Origin: Rhizomys pruinosus
Lineage: Eukaryota > Chordata > Mammalia > Rodentia > Spalacidae
Length of the DNA stretch: 64,000 bases
Assembly: GCA_009823505.1 (NCBI GenBank)
Contig: VZQC01009601.1
Location: forward strand, 1,015,065-1,079,064
Reading direction: 5' to 3'
This document shows, one piece after another, positions 45,586 to 56,748 of the stretch. Below the pieces are notes generated by a model, which was not told the DNA's origin, did no database searches, and saw only the letters and a list, made by a program, of their open reading frames with translations. Numbering within the stretch: position 1 is the stretch's first letter; each line of letters starts with the position of its first letter. The translations under genes and the position numbers were made by a program.

Positions 45586-46943
45586 ATGAAGAGGCATTTG
45601 GGGGTCACATTGGAATACAGACAAAGAGAAACCCATATGCCAGGGACACGAAGAAGAGACAACATGGGAAAGGTGCAGGATAATCTCACACCAAGCTCTA
45701 CCAACCCTGTGGGAGATTCCTACAGTGGGATCCCCCTGGGGATGGCCCAGGACACAGATATTAGAAGTACAATCATGAACATACTTAAAGAAGTACAAGA
45801 TTATAAAGAGCAAATCAAAGAATTAAGAAAAGAGAATGAAGAACTCAAGAAGGACCTTGAGAGAGAGAATGACAAACTCCAGAAGGAAGTGGAAACACTG
45901 AAAAGATCCCATGTTGAAAAAGATAAGGAAACTAACCAGTGAAGCAAAGAGCTACAGGAACAAATTGAGAAGCTCCAAAAGGAAGTGGAAATACTAAAGA
46001 AATCAGAAGAGGAAATGAAAAAGGAAATCAAGCACTCATCCAATCAAGAGGAAAGGAATGGAAAAAGCCTCAGAAGCAGAATGGAGGAAGCAGAACAAAG
46101 AATATCAGACCTGGAAGATAACACAGAACAACTAAAAACCTCAAGTAAAGATTATGAAAAATTTAAAAATACACAAAAGTGGAACAACCAGGAACTGTGG
46201 GACATGATGAAAAGATCAAACCTCCACATCATAGGAATAGAGGAAGGAGAAGAATCCCAAGAGAATGGTATTGATCAGATCTTCAACTGAATAATAGATG
46301 AAAACTTCCCCAAACTAAAAAAAGACAAACCAATACAAATACAAGAACACATAGCTGGGCGTGTTGGTGCATGCCTAAATCCCAGCACCTTGGGAGGCAG
46401 AGGCAGGCGTATTTCTGTAGGAGTTCAAGGCCAGCCTGGGCTACACAGAGTGAGTTCCAGGACAGTTGGGACTACAGGGAGACCCTGTCTTGAAAAGACA
46501 AAAAAAAAAAAAAAAAAAAAAAAAAAAGAAGCACATAGAACTCCAGACAAGATCAGAAAAGAAACTCTCCATGCCATATCATAGTTAAAAGGCTAGATGC
46601 CCAAAACAAAGAAAAAATTCTGAAAGCCACAAGAGAAAAACAAGTAACATATAAGGGGAAACCTATCAGACTTACAAATGACTTCTCAGTGCAAACTATG
46701 AAAGCAAGAAGAACATGGAGCAAAGCATTCCCAGTGTTAAAGGACTATAGATGCCAACCCAGGTTACTATACCCAGCAAAAATGTCGATTATAGCTGAAG
46801 GAGAGAGAAAAATCTTCCATGACATAAAAAAGATGAAAGAATACATGTCTGGAAAACCAACCCTTCAGAGAATATTTGAAGCAATTCAAAGGACAGAAGA
46901 AAGGAACGACCATCCCCAGGCACCTAGAAAGAGAAATCAATAA
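45586..46943 (+). pseudogene. L1 ORF1 (ORF1p) relic
   Basis: ORF1p is the L1 RNA-binding chaperone. It starts M-K-R-H-L-G-V-T-L and carries a coiled coil rich in E/K/L heptads (K-E-V-Q-D-Y-K-E-Q-I-K-E-L-R). After a TGA (45940-45942) the same frame continues with a second coiled-coil half and R-M-E-E-A-E-Q-R-I-S-D-L-E-D, then stops at 46288-46290. A B1 interrupts it at 46354-46527. The C-terminal domain follows in another frame, with Y-K-G-K-P-I-R-L, K-A-R-R-T-W-S-K-A-F and Y-P-A-K-M-S-I, ending near 46943. Two stops, the insertion and the frame changes make it non-functional. Confidence 0.9.
46354..46527 (+). repeat. B1 SINE inserted in L1 ORF1
   Basis: GCTGGGCGTGTTGGTGCATG through GGGAGACCCTGTC and a long A-tail. 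AAGAACACATA before and AAGAAGCACATA after form an imperfect target-site duplication. Confidence 0.92.
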
Positions 46944-46984
46944 AAGCATAACTGCAGAAGTAGAAACCTAGACCAAAACTGCAA

Positions 46985-47478
46985 ATGGATAATAAGGTGA
47001 AAGGAAGCAACACAAACCTATCAGTTATAACTTTAAATATTAATGGACTAAACTCCCCAATCAAAAGACATAGACTGGGAGATTGGATTAGGAAACAGAA
47101 CCCATCAATATGCTGTCTACAAGAAACACATCTTACCTTCAAGAATAGGCACCACCTTAAAGTGAAAGGATGGAAAAAAAATATTCCAAGCAAATGGTAC
47201 CAAAAAGAAAGCTGGAGTTGCTATTTTAATATCAGACAAAATAGACTTCAAAGTAAAAGAAATCTGAAGAGACAAAGAAGGCCATGTTTATTGCAGCTCT
47301 CTTCATAATAGCAAGGAGCTGGAACCAACCCAAGTGCCCCTCAACTGATGAGTGGATAGAGAAAATGTGGTACATCTACACAATGGAGTTCTATGCAGTG
47401 GTAAAGAAAGATGACATCATGAGCTTTGCAGGTAAATGGCTGGAGCTAGAAGATATCATGCTGAGTGAAGTAACATAG
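46985..47478 (+). pseudogene. L1 ORF2 relic: endonuclease start fused to C-terminus
   Basis: ORF2p is the L1 endonuclease/reverse transcriptase. The relic begins M-D-N-K-V-K-G-S-N-T-N, with the endonuclease motifs L-N-I-N-G-L-N and C-C-L-Q-E-T-H-L. A frameshift follows K-G-W-K-K-N. At about 47280 it jumps to the extreme C-terminus (M-F-I-A-A-L-F-I-I-A-R-S-W and M-W-Y-I-Y-T-M-E-F-Y), ending at TAG 47476-47478. The reverse transcriptase core is absent. Confidence 0.9.
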
Positions 47479-48744
47479 TCCCAGAAAAACAAACAACGAA
47501 TGGTATCCCTCATCTCTGGATGCTAGCGCCAATTACCTAATTGTATGGCAAACTGAGCAACATCAATGTGATCTGAAAACAACTGCGCTCTTATATTGTG
47601 AATCCCTTAAAAAATAATAAAAAAAACTTAAAAAATAAATAAAAAAATTAAAAGGGTGAAGTAACACAAAGGAGCTGAGTATACATGTCCATAATCAATG
47701 CATTATCAGAGCTGGGTCTGCTACAAGAACTTTGTATCTAGTCATTGAACAAAGCTGGAGCCCCAGAGACCACACCTGACAGGTGCTTAAGCCATGCAGT
47801 GTCTTCAGGGATGGTGCTCCAGCAGCTGCCAGTCAGCCCTGAGTACGTTATAGATAGTGGAAACCTTGCTGACAATGGGTAAGTAAGCGTAGACACCTTG
47901 AAAACAAACAATACTGAATGCTTTCCAAAGAAAACAATAATTAGGAGTAATGAGACCACAGATGGAAAATGTAACCAGGCCTGGGTGCCCAAAGCCTTCC
48001 CAAGCTTTAGTGTAAAGACACAAACAGATGTTTGCAATGGGCAGGACTTCACGACCCACGAGCATGATGTTTCAAATAGACACCTGATCTTAGAAAAAAG
48101 GGGTCCTGGGGACATGGATCTGTGGAGAAGTCCTTGCATAGCATGTGAAGGTCCTGGGTCTAAGGCACAGCACCAACCACACAAAAATGGACCCAAGTAC
48201 TAAGTTATGTTTAACAAGCAAGCTAAAGGTTATTTGGGGCTCTTACCTTTGGTAAAAATACATTATTTTACTCAAAATTATTGTTTTCTTTTTGTTATTA
48301 ACTTTATTCACTATAAGCAAAAACCATAATTAATGACTACAAAAATAAATTACTTATAATGTATACAAATTCATCCATTTTCATACTGTTAGATGTTAAG
48401 TACCTTTAAAAATACCAAGGTAGATGAATTCGTTCACACCCTAGGGAAATGTACTGTGCCTACAAAGGTCCAGGCAGCTTGGGCAGTAAAGTGACATAGC
48501 TGTCTGAGAGGAGTAGCCACTTTCACAGGGACACTGCAGACCCTGGGCTGACATGTCACACATCTGTACGTGAGGGCACAGCAGGACACTGAGTGTTGTA
48601 TAGCTGGACTGCTGTTCCAGTGTCTGTGGAAGCATATTCCATAAGAGTGAAATACAGAAGCTCTTATTGGATAATGCCCACGGGAAACTGATTTGCTTTA
48701 ATTTTATAAAGACTTCATGAAATTATTTTTGTTGTTGATTTTGT

Positions 48745-48830
48745 TGTTTTTGTCATCCAGGTTGGCCTCCAGCTCATAATCTTCCTGCCTTGGCCTCCCA
48801 CGCAGCTGGGGTTATAGATACATGTACCCC
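48745..48830 (-). repeat. B1-type SINE fragment
   Basis: TCATCCAGGTTGGCCTCCAG and CCTTGGCCTCCCACGCAG. It runs into the minisatellite. Confidence 0.6.
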
Positions 48831-48965
48831 AAGTCCAGGTAAGACTTCATTATAGATACATGTACCCCCAAGTCCAGGTAAGACTTCATTATAGATACAC
48901 GTATCCCCAAGTCCAGGTAAGACTTCATTATAGATACACGTACCCCAAGTCCAGGTAAGACTTCA
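48812..48965. repeat. 38-39-bp minisatellite, 4 copies
   Basis: The unit begins TTATAGATACATGTACCCC and continues AAGTCCAGGTAAGACTTCA. C-run length varies by one between copies. It appears to have grown from the end of an old B1. Confidence 0.95.
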
Positions 48966-49009
48966 CTTAGCTGAAAATTTAGCTAATGTTTTGTGTCTGT
49001 ATGTTGCAT

Positions 49010-49310
49010 GGAGGTTGTGGACATGCATGAAGTCCAGGGGCCAGAGCTTGACATAGTATGTCTTCCTCAATCATTCTTGACCTTCTTCCTTGAGACATGG
49101 TCTCTCAATAGACCTGGACCTTGCCAATTTGGCTAGACTGGCTGGCCAGTGAGCCCCAGGGAGCCTCCTGCCCCTGTGTCCCAGTGTTGGGACTCTAGGT
49201 GCTGCCGGACCAGCAAGAGTTTTTTTTTTTAATGAGGATTCTGGAGGATAGATTGTACGTCCCCAAGCTTCCACCACAAGCACTTGACCAAAGGAGCCAT
49301 CTCGGCAAAC
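49010..49310 (-). repeat. Old composite SINE (RSINE1/B4-like)
   Basis: CTTGAGACATGGTCTCTCAAT, CCCAGTGTTGGGACTCTAGG and CACTTGACCAAAGGAGCCAT give the antisense B1-like and tRNA-like halves. Confidence 0.5.
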
Positions 49311-49329
49311 CCGAGACCTCTTATTTAAA

Positions 49330-49527
49330 AATTAATTAATTTTTATGTGTGTATTTTGCCTACACATATGTAAGTACACGCACAGGTACAGTGCCTTCAG
49401 GGGCCAGAAGAGGGCGTTGGAGTTCCTGGAACTGGAGTTATGGGTGGTTGTTAGCTGCCTTGTGAGTTTGGGAAACTGAACCTGGAGTATCTCTTGCTCT
49501 TAGCTGCAGAGTTGTCTCTCCAGCCCC
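49330..49527 (-). repeat. B2 SINE, old
   Basis: Antisense B2: GTGTGTATTTTGCCTACAC through GTTGTCTCTCCAGCCCC. Confidence 0.87.
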
Positions 49528-49554
49528 AAGACTTTATTTCTGTTGTGTTGTTGT

Positions 49555-49706
49555 TTGTTTTCTTTTTCAGACAGCATCTCCTTGTAGCTCCATCAGGCCT
49601 GCAGACCAGGTCTCACTATGTGGATCAGACTGGCATTAGTAGGGATCAGCTTGCTTCAGCCTATTGAAGGCTGGAATTAAAGGCAAGGAACCACCATGTC
49701 CAGCTA
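49555..49706 (-). repeat. B1 SINE, old
   Basis: Antisense B1: TTTTCAGACAGCATCTCC through GGAACCACCATGTCCAGC. Confidence 0.8.
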
Positions 49707-49737
49707 AAAATTCATTTAAAATTTTTATTTATGTATT

Positions 49738-49904
49738 TTATTATTATTATTATTATTATTGGTCTTTTTGAGGCAGGTTCTCCCTGTGGCCCAAACTGTC
49801 ATGGAACTCACTGTGTAGACCAGGCTGGCCTTGAACTCACAGAAATTCGCCTGCCTCTGCCTCCAGACTACTGAGATTAAAGGCGTGTGCCATTGCACCC
49901 CGCC
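49738..49904 (-). repeat. B1 SINE with (TTA)n tail
   Basis: Inserted in the end of the previous B1. The target-site duplication CTAAAAATTCATTT lies on both sides (about 49704 and 49904). Confidence 0.93.
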
Positions 49905-50312
49905 TAAAAATTCATTTCTTAAGAGCAGGTTTAGGATCACAGTACAACTGAGAGGAAGATTCTGATATCCTGTGTCTCCCTCCCCCATACCTCCTTGTGT
50001 ATACTCCTGTGTATCCCTGGTGCACCCCCAGTGTACCCCCTGCATGGGGAGGGATCCCCCATCTCCTATGTATCTCTCTGTGTAGTCCCTGTCCTCTCTA
50101 ACCCTAACTAGCCTCACACATGGTCAACTTCCTGCACCAAATGCCACATCTGTTTCCATTCGTGAACTTGTTGTATTCAAGTCCCTATTCACGTACCTTA
50201 GGTTTCAGTCTTGGCGCTGGATGTTTTATGAGTTTAGACAAATGTATATAAACACGTATCCTCTATTATATCAAAAAGAGTATTTTTACTTCCCTAAAAA
50301 ATCCTGTATTGG

Positions 50313-50525
50313 GGGCTGGAGAGATGACTCGGCAGTTGAGCACACTGTCTGCTCTAGTAGAGGACGGGGGTTCAGTTCCCAGCACCCACATGACATCTAA
50401 CTCCATAACTCCAATTCCAGGGACCCAACGCCCTCTTCTGAGCCCTGCAGACATTGCATGTATGGTTGTGCGCTTTCATAACACAGGCAAAACAATAATA
50501 CATATAATTTCTCAAATGTCAATTA
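50313..50525 (+). repeat. B2 SINE, old
   Basis: GGGCTGGAGAGATGACTCGG and GGGTTCAGTTCCCAGC. It is inserted in the old L1, with AAAAATC and CTGTA-like flanks on both sides. Confidence 0.88.
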
Positions 50526-51107
50526 AAAAAATCTTGTACTGGACCTACCGTCGTTCTCGTCCCCAAACCCAGCAAACACTGGCCTTCTTACTCTCTCAAA
50601 ATGCCATACTCTTGGAATCACAGAGAAGCCGTCTCTTCGGGTTTTCTTTAATATGGCTATGTGTTTAGGTTTTGCCATGTCTTTTCACAGTTTGATGACA
50701 CATCTTGTTTTCAGTGCAGGGAACTGTTTCATCGACTGGATGGTCTAGTTTATCACCCACCTACTGAAGGCAGCTGCATCGCTTGCAAGCCTCAGTGATC
50801 ATGAGCAAAGCGGCTTATATAAACGGGCATTTTGGAGATGCGTGTTTTTGAGTCCTTCAGTAAGTACCAAGTAACACACTTGCTAGGCTGGCGGAGTCCA
50901 CGCCCTGGACGAGAGCCTCACTGCTCCGCACCCTTGCCCACGCTAGGTGTTGCCCATGCTCTCGATTCTGCTGTTCTAATTGGAGCACAGTGGTACGTCA
51001 CCGTTGCTTTCAGGAGCCTTTTTCCCTGGTGGTACGCGATAGGAACTCTTCACATGGAGCTGCCTTGCTTTGAGCTCTGGTCAAGGATCTCTTAAGATCT
51101 TTGACCC

Positions 51108-51264
51108 ATTTTTTTTTTGGTCTTTTCAAGACAGGGTCTCCCTGTAGTCCCAGCTGTCCTGGAACTCACTCTGTAGACCAGGCTGGCCTTGAACTCACAA
51201 AGATCCACCTCACTCTGCTTCCCCAGTGCTAGGATTAAAGGCCTGTGGCACCATGCTCAGCTCT
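51108..51264 (-). repeat. B1 SINE
   Basis: Inserted in the old L1 with target-site duplication CTTTGACCCATTTTT on both sides. Confidence 0.94.
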
Positions 51265-51399
51265 TTGACCCATTTTTGAATCCTGCTGCTCACTCTCCTA
51301 TTGTTGAATTTTGAGACCTAAAAAATACATATTCTGGAATATACTCTTTCATCTGATATTCTTTTTTTCATCTGATATTTTTTTTTTTTTTTTTTTTTT

Positions 51400-51400
51400 N
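51400..51400. other. Ambiguous base (N) at the edge of the inverted duplication
   Basis: Preceded by a short tandem copy of TTTCATCTGATATT and a T-run of about 21 bases. The left arm of the inverted duplication starts at the very next base. It marks an assembly join. Confidence 0.9.
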
Positions 51401-51534
51401 GTGGATTGTGCCAACATCCCCTTCCCACGTGGGTCTGCCATGTTGTGTGGGAGAAGATTCTTGGGCCCTCTTGTCCAGGGCCAGCCAACAGACGACGTGC
51501 CAGGTAGGTCTGAAGAAAATAGACAGTTTTTTGC

Positions 51535-51690
51535 CGTGGCGTGATGTAGCTCACCGTTAATCCTGCGAATTGGGAGGCAGAGCAGGCGGAGTCTGTGGAG
51601 TTCAAGGCCGCCGTGGTCTAGCGAAAGTGAGGTCTCAAGGCAGCTGGTGCTACAGGGAAACCCGGTGCGACGAAAAGACCAAAAAGAAAT
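51535..51690 (+). repeat. B1 SINE, error-rich copy in left arm
   Basis: Mirror of the clean B1 at 60096-60243. It shows many indels, for example GGCCGCCGTGGTCTAGCGAA in place of GGCCAGCCTGGTCTAC. Confidence 0.85.
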
Positions 51691-52799
51691 AATCAGTTTT
51701 GAGCATGATTTTCCTCAGAAAAAAAGCGAAACCCTGACGGTACACACAGAGTTGGGGGAACAAGCCAAACCATGTCTAAGGGTGGTCTATGTTCATCCGT
51801 AGAAGTGTAAAGAATCAGACCAGAAGGTTGCGTGAGGTTCAGCTCAGCTGGTAATATTGTTTTGATAAAAAAAACACTTTCTCCCAGGTGTGGTGCCATC
51901 AGACTCCAAAGTAAGGCCCGACAACACGAAGATAGCAGCGCGCAGCCCCCTACCTAGTAGGCAGGTGAAGCGCTGGGAAACACTACCGACCCCTCCTCCC
52001 AAGTCTGGCAGGTAGAGTCACATACAGGGCAGCAGAAATGCCCTCCAGCACTTGTCTGGGGAAGGAAGCCCTATGGAACATTGGGAAATGCCCAGGTTCA
52101 TGTACAGACACTGAAAAGTTGCCCAGCTCCAGAGGAGCCCAAGAAGCGTGACCTCGGGCAAGCACGCAGGCTCTCAGGAAAAGCACTCAAAGTCCTTGTT
52201 CTTCAGGCTGGTGGAGGGAGGGGGAACCTTTTTGCAACAGGCCAGAGTACTGGGCTCTTGAGAAGACCCACCTGGGGGGAAAAACTGCAGGGTATCGGCT
52301 GGGGTATTATCAGAGCCTTACTGGCCTGGGAGAGGGAAAGACCTGTGTCATAAGGCTCTAGGTTTCCTGTCTCAGCTATGGTTGGGGTGGGGGGGCAGAA
52401 AACTTGGGTGGCTATAGTCCAGGAATCAGTGGCTACCTCAGACAGGCCTGCATGATGGAACCCAGCCTGCTGCCCTGCCCTTGCACTGCTTTACATCACT
52501 AAAGGCCTATTTTAGAGAGCAGTCTCTTCTGCCTAGCCATCAGGTGCAGCTTGTAACACAGTCTAAACAAAGCACACCCAAAAGCAGAAGCTCAGTTGAA
52601 GAGACAAAGTCCTCAGAAACGAACATAGCAGAACTGTCAGTATTATGAAAAAGAATTTAAAATGGCTGTAATTGATACAGCAGGGGCAATGGGGGAGTAC
52701 AAAGCTGGGGCAGGCATCGTCGCAGAGACACATACAATACGCGGATCGCGGCTCAGCGGGGTGTAAGCCCAGAGATGGGGAATACAGGATCAGAGAAGC

Positions 52800-52990
52800 A
52801 AAAAGAGAAGAAAGGAAGAAGATGAAGAAAGAAAGAAAGAAAGAAGAAGAAAGAAAAGAAAGAAAAGAAAAGAAAGAAAGAAAGAAAGAAGAGAGAAGAG
52901 AGAGAAAGAGAAAAGAGAGAGAAAGGAGAGAGAAAGACGAGAAAAGGACGGAGGAAGGAGAAGAGAGAGAAAGAAAGAGAAGAGGAACGA
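52800..52990. repeat. Purine microsatellite (GAAA/GAGA)n
   Basis: Mirror of the pyrimidine repeat at 58925-59070 in the other arm, but of different length and pattern. Confidence 0.93.
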
Positions 52991-53314
52991 GCCCGAAAAG
53001 CAGCAAGAGACGGGACGAGCACGCAGGCAACGCGAACGCAGAGGGCCAAGCGGAGCCCGGACGCTGCCCACAGACACACTCCGAGGCTGTCTCGATGGGC
53101 TTATTAGTAGACTGGATACAACTAAGGAAAGAGTCTCTGAGCTTGAAGATACACCAGTGGATACTCCAAAATAAAAAATCAGAACAAAGTTGAAAGAAAC
53201 AGCAACACAACAGAACAGATCATCTGAGAACTGTGGCAGCACGACAGAAGGAAGCCTGGAGGTGTGGCCAAAGGACGAACGGAAGGAGCAGATAAAATAT
53301 TTGAAACATTGCGG

Positions 53315-53450
53315 ACATGGTGGTGCACAACGTTAATCCAGCACTCGGGGGCAGATGGCAGGCGATCCTCTGGAGAGTTCAAGAGCCAGCCTGGTCTACT
53401 AGGACAGCTGGGGCACAGGGAGACCCTGGTATCAAAAACACCAATATATA
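53315..53450 (+). repeat. B1 SINE in left arm
   Basis: GGACATGGTGGTGCACAACG through GGGAGACCCTGGTATC. Mirror of 58345-58490. Confidence 0.85.
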
Positions 53451-54374
53451 AATATATAATATAATAGATATATATATAGATATAGTGTATGTATAGAATA
53501 TATATTTGAACGATTTAGAAGTTCCTCCAGATAGTATCAGATAGCAAAGCCTGCAACCTAGACACTCACAGACCAAATGATTTTGGAAAAATGTGCAAAG
53601 ACTATACCTAAGCGTATGTTTTAGGCTACAGGAAAGCAAAGATTAAAGGAAAAATGTCCTAAGACAAGCTAGAAGAAAAAAAGAACCTTATCTACAAAGA
53701 GCAGAGATAAGAATGGCATCCAGCTGACTCTTAGGAGAACACACAGACAGAAGGTAGAGCGAAAAACCCAGCCAAAGTCCATGCAGTGTGAAGTTGACCG
53801 AAGGGAACCACTGGTGGCCAGGCAGGCAACTCCGACCTCGGAAGCCTGAGGCACAGGGTCCCTGAGATAGGACGCCCACAGCACAGGTGAGTCCCACTAA
53901 ACTGTGGGAAGCCAAAAGGCCAGCACCGTGGCAGGGACATGAACACTCCCTCTGTCAGAAATGGGCAGATCCAGCCAGTGGATATCAGCAAGGACACAGC
54001 TGAGCTCAGCACCCCCATTAAGTCAGTCAACCCACGGACGCTATTGACATTTAAAGGCACCTGCACCCAGTATCCACAGATTACACATCCTTCTGACACT
54101 CTCATGAAAACTCGCTGACCTGAACCATATGTTCTTATATACTTCTTAACAACTGTTAAAAGAAGTGTTGAAAGCTTAGTAAGTAAATCCTTTCCATTCG
54201 ATGGACCAAAGAAGACGAACCGCACAGCATTGCCTCCAGACCACAATGGAGAAAAAGCAGTAACGAAGACAGCAAAGCTCCAGTCCTCAGTGCGTGGATA
54301 TTAAACATTTCCCTGAGAAATGACTCACACGTCAAGGAGGAAATCACAAATGAAATTTAATCTTTAAAGAATTG

Positions 54375-54580
54375 TTTTTCTTTATGTGATGAATGGATTG
54401 CCTGCATGTAGGCTAAGTGTACCCATGGCACACAGGCCCAAGGAGGGCAAAAGAAGGCGGTGGATGCCCCGGAACTGCAAGTACAGACAGTCATTAGCCC
54501 CACATTGGGTGCTGGTAACAACCCGAGGTTCTCTGCCAAGAGCAGCCAGTGTGCGTCTAACGTGCTGAACCAACAGCAAG
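54375..54580 (-). repeat. B2 SINE in left arm
   Basis: GTGATGAATGGATTGCCTGC through GTGCTGAACCAACAGCAAG. Mirror of 57217-57425. Confidence 0.82.
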
Positions 54581-54591
54581 AAATAAGTTTT

Positions 54592-54815
54592 TTAAATTTT
54601 TTGATTTTGTATGTGTATGAATGTACTGGCTAGATGTAGGTGTCTCAGCACCTGTGTCCTGCAATGTTGGGAGGTCAGAAGAGGGTGTCAGATTCCCCGG
54701 AACTGGAGTTAAAGATGGTTTTCAATCAGCCGCCATGTGGTGCTAGGGATCGAAGCCGGTCCTCTGCAAGAGCAGTGGCGCTCTTAACCGCTAGGCCATC
54801 TCTCCACCCCCGAAA
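54592..54815 (-). repeat. B2 SINE in left arm
   Basis: TATGTGTATGAATGTACTGG through CATCTCTCCACCCCC. Mirror of 56983-57205. Confidence 0.88.
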
Positions 54816-55044
54816 TTTAATTTTTTTAAAAAAGGAAATGTCAACATAGCTAATAAAAATTTGTGTAATGCAAAGAAACACTACTAGAATAACCTTATAC
54901 CATGGAATACTAAATAAAAAACAAATTAGTAGTCCAAATGGAAGAAAATAAATAACAGAGGAAAAAGTAATGAAAACAAGAATCTGCAGGAAAATTAAAA
55001 AGCAAAAGTGTTCTTCAGAAAAGATTATTTAAAAAGGATATTCT

Positions 55045-55275
55045 GGAGCTGAGAGATGGCCACGGTTTAAGAGCGCCGACCGCTCTTACAGAGGACCCTG
55101 GGTTTCGACCCCAGCACCACATGAGCGGCGAGAAAACCATCTGAAACTCCAATTCCAGGAAACCCAGTTCCAGGGGATCCGACACCCTCTTCTACCTCCC
55201 GGCATTGCACGACACGGGTGCACAGACCTGCATGCAGACAGTACATTCGTACACATACAGAAATAAATAAAATTA
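55045..55275 (+). repeat. B2 SINE at inner edge of left arm
   Basis: Indel-rich copy of the 17-bp-duplication type. It has AAAAAGGATAaTTCT-like sequence on both sides, so here the insertion is intact. Its mirror at 56515 lacks the outer flank. Confidence 0.87.
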
Positions 55276-56504
55276 AAAAAAAAAGGATAATTCTTTGACT
55301 AGCTAATGAGGAACTGGGAAACATAACAAGTGAAGGGGAAGGTCACTGCATGTCCACAGACATCAGAACTTGATGTCTGCAGTTTTAATATCACAGACAA
55401 GCTGTATCAGTTCTTTGTGAAAAGACACACTCACCAAAACACACAAGAAAAAACAGTCTATATTGGCCTACTGTCTACTAAGGAAATCTAGTCAATAATT
55501 AGTAAACTTCCAAGCAGAAAGTTCACTGATAACTGGTGCCAAACAGTTAAGACGAAATTCCTCACTCTCTCCCCTGTGGTATACGTAAGGAGGCAGAGAT
55601 ACTTGTGAAGTCATCCAGTGCACGTTAGGTTAGCATCACCCTCAGTCCAAAATCGAACATAACAAGAAAAAACATCACTCATGAACAGAGATGTGAAAAT
55701 CTTTAAAAATTTAGCAAAGTGCACACCAAGACTATCCCGCTGCATCCTGCCGAAGGAAAGAACTGATAACCTGGACTTTACTCAAGTTTTTTTTTTCAAG
55801 TTTTTTTTTAAAGTACTGAGAAAAGACACTGTCAAAAGAATAAAAAGACAAGTGGAATGGATAAATACATTTAAAAAGAAAGTCAAAAAAAAAAAACAAA
55901 GCAACCTGGAAAGTTGGAAATGAAAATTGAAAAGAGAGCAGCGGTGTGGGTGGCGCAACGCCTGTGTAAGTCCTAGACTGGGATGCAGAGGCATGCGGTA
56001 TCTTGTGGAGGTTCAAGGCCAGCCTGGGTCTACAGAGTGAGTTCCAGGACAGCTGGGCTACGGGAGAGCACGTCGCGAAAAGACAAAAAAAAAAAAAAAA
56101 AAAAAAAAAAATCAGGATGAAAAAAAAAAAACATAAACACCAAAATAAATTTTTCTACAAAAAGCAATATACTGGCACAGATATCCTTGATTTAAGACCT
56201 GCTAATTTGTTAGCTATGAAATTCCATGGGTCAAATCACATTCCAGGATTTGCTTTATATAAAGACACAGCTTTGTACCTATGACTATATTAACTAAACA
56301 ACTAAGTAATAACATACACATTTAGAGAGCGTAGAGAAAACTAGTAATTGGTCACAAATACACGTCATTTTAACTGTAATACATGAATCTTTTAATATAA
56401 GACCCTTCTTTGACTATGGCATTGTTAAGTGTTATTAACATGTCATATGACATGAATAAGCCACAAACAGCTTCTATTTTACAAATGTTATGATTTTTTA
56501 TCTT
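55276..56504 (+). other. Spacer between the arms
   Basis: 55310-55870 is sense old L1 ORF2. It contains CATAACAAGAAAAAACATCACTCATGAACAGAG (landmark halves at 55657 and 55675), the reverse transcriptase-region match, then GAAAAGACACTGTCAAAAG from near the ORF2 C-terminal third. A poorly matching B1 follows at 55937-56110. 56130-56504 is clean A/T-rich sequence that I do not recognise. The change in apparent sequence quality falls at about 56110. Confidence 0.75.
55937..56110 (+). repeat. B1 SINE, error-rich
   Basis: GGTGTGGGTGGCGCAACGCC through GGAGAGCACGTCGCGAAAAG, with long A-tail. Confidence 0.85.
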
Positions 56505-56514
56505 TTTTTTAAAA

Positions 56515-56748
56515 TTTTATTTATTTCTGTATGTGTATGAATGTACTGTCTGCATGCAGGTCTGTGCACCCATGTCGTGCAATGCCGCGGAGGTCAGAAG
56601 AGGGTGTCGGATTCCCCTGGAACTGGAGTTCTCCTGGAATTGGAGTTTCAGATGGTTCTCGGCCGCCATGTGGGTGCTGGGGATTGAACCCGGGTCCTCT
56701 GTAAGAGCGGTCGGCGCTCTTAACCGCTAGGCCATCTCTCAGCTCCAG
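56515..56748 (-). repeat. B2 SINE at inner edge of right arm
   Basis: 17-bp-duplication type. The AGAATTATCC flank at its right matches the left-arm copy, and no matching flank exists at its T-rich left end. Confidence 0.93.

Larger units (their letters stand above)
45470..47655 (+). mobile_element. L1 retrotransposon, internally deleted, dead
   Basis: One element in order: 5' leader, ORF1 (45586-46943), start of ORF2 endonuclease (46985-47280), ORF2 C-terminus (47281-47478), 3' UTR and A-rich end (about 47655). About 3 kb of ORF2, including the whole reverse transcriptase core, is missing at 47280. A B1 sits inside ORF1. It shares its 3' end with the L1 at 11.2-12.1 kb. The ORFs are closed by stops and frameshifts. 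Confidence 0.92.
49910..51375 (-). mobile_element. Old L1 3' half (L1M type), antisense
   Basis: GTACAACTGAGAGGAAGATTC, CATGTCTTTTCACAGTTTGA, CACCTACTGAAGGCAGCTGC, TTCTAATTGGAGCACAGTGG and CTATTGTTGAATTTTGAGAC follow the antisense L1M 3' region in order. It is interrupted by a B2 (50313) and a B1 (51108). The ORF2 sequence that should come next is not at 51400 but, inverted, at 55310-55870. Confidence 0.78.
53090..55020 (+). mobile_element. Old L1 in left arm (ORF1-like to ORF2 linker), sense
   Basis: R-L-D-T-T-K-E-R-V-S-E-L-E-D (near 53105) is ORF1-like. TTAAAGGAAAAATGTCCTAAG and ACTCACACGTCAAGGAGGAA match L1M ORF1/ORF2 stretches. Interrupted by a B1 (53315) and B2s. No open frame. Confidence 0.65.
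51401..55275 (+). repeat. Left arm of 9-kb inverted duplication
   Basis: It reads, as reverse complement, the same as 60375 down to 56505. Landmarks: GTGGATTGTGCCAACATCCC (51401) against 60356-60375; GCACGCAGGCTCTCAGGAAA (52162) against about 59632-59651; CCTCCTTGACGTGTGAGTCA in the right arm (57457) against about 54320. It contains two B1s, a purine microsatellite, old L1 sequence and three B2s. Its SINEs carry many small indels relative to consensus, far more than SINEs elsewhere in the window. Confidence 0.93.

Noticed and set aside
52563..53242. 150-215-codon ORFs in the left arm
   Set aside because: They cross a purine microsatellite (S/F/L-rich or K/E/R-rich) and old L1 sequence. The mirror copy in the right arm does not keep the frame.
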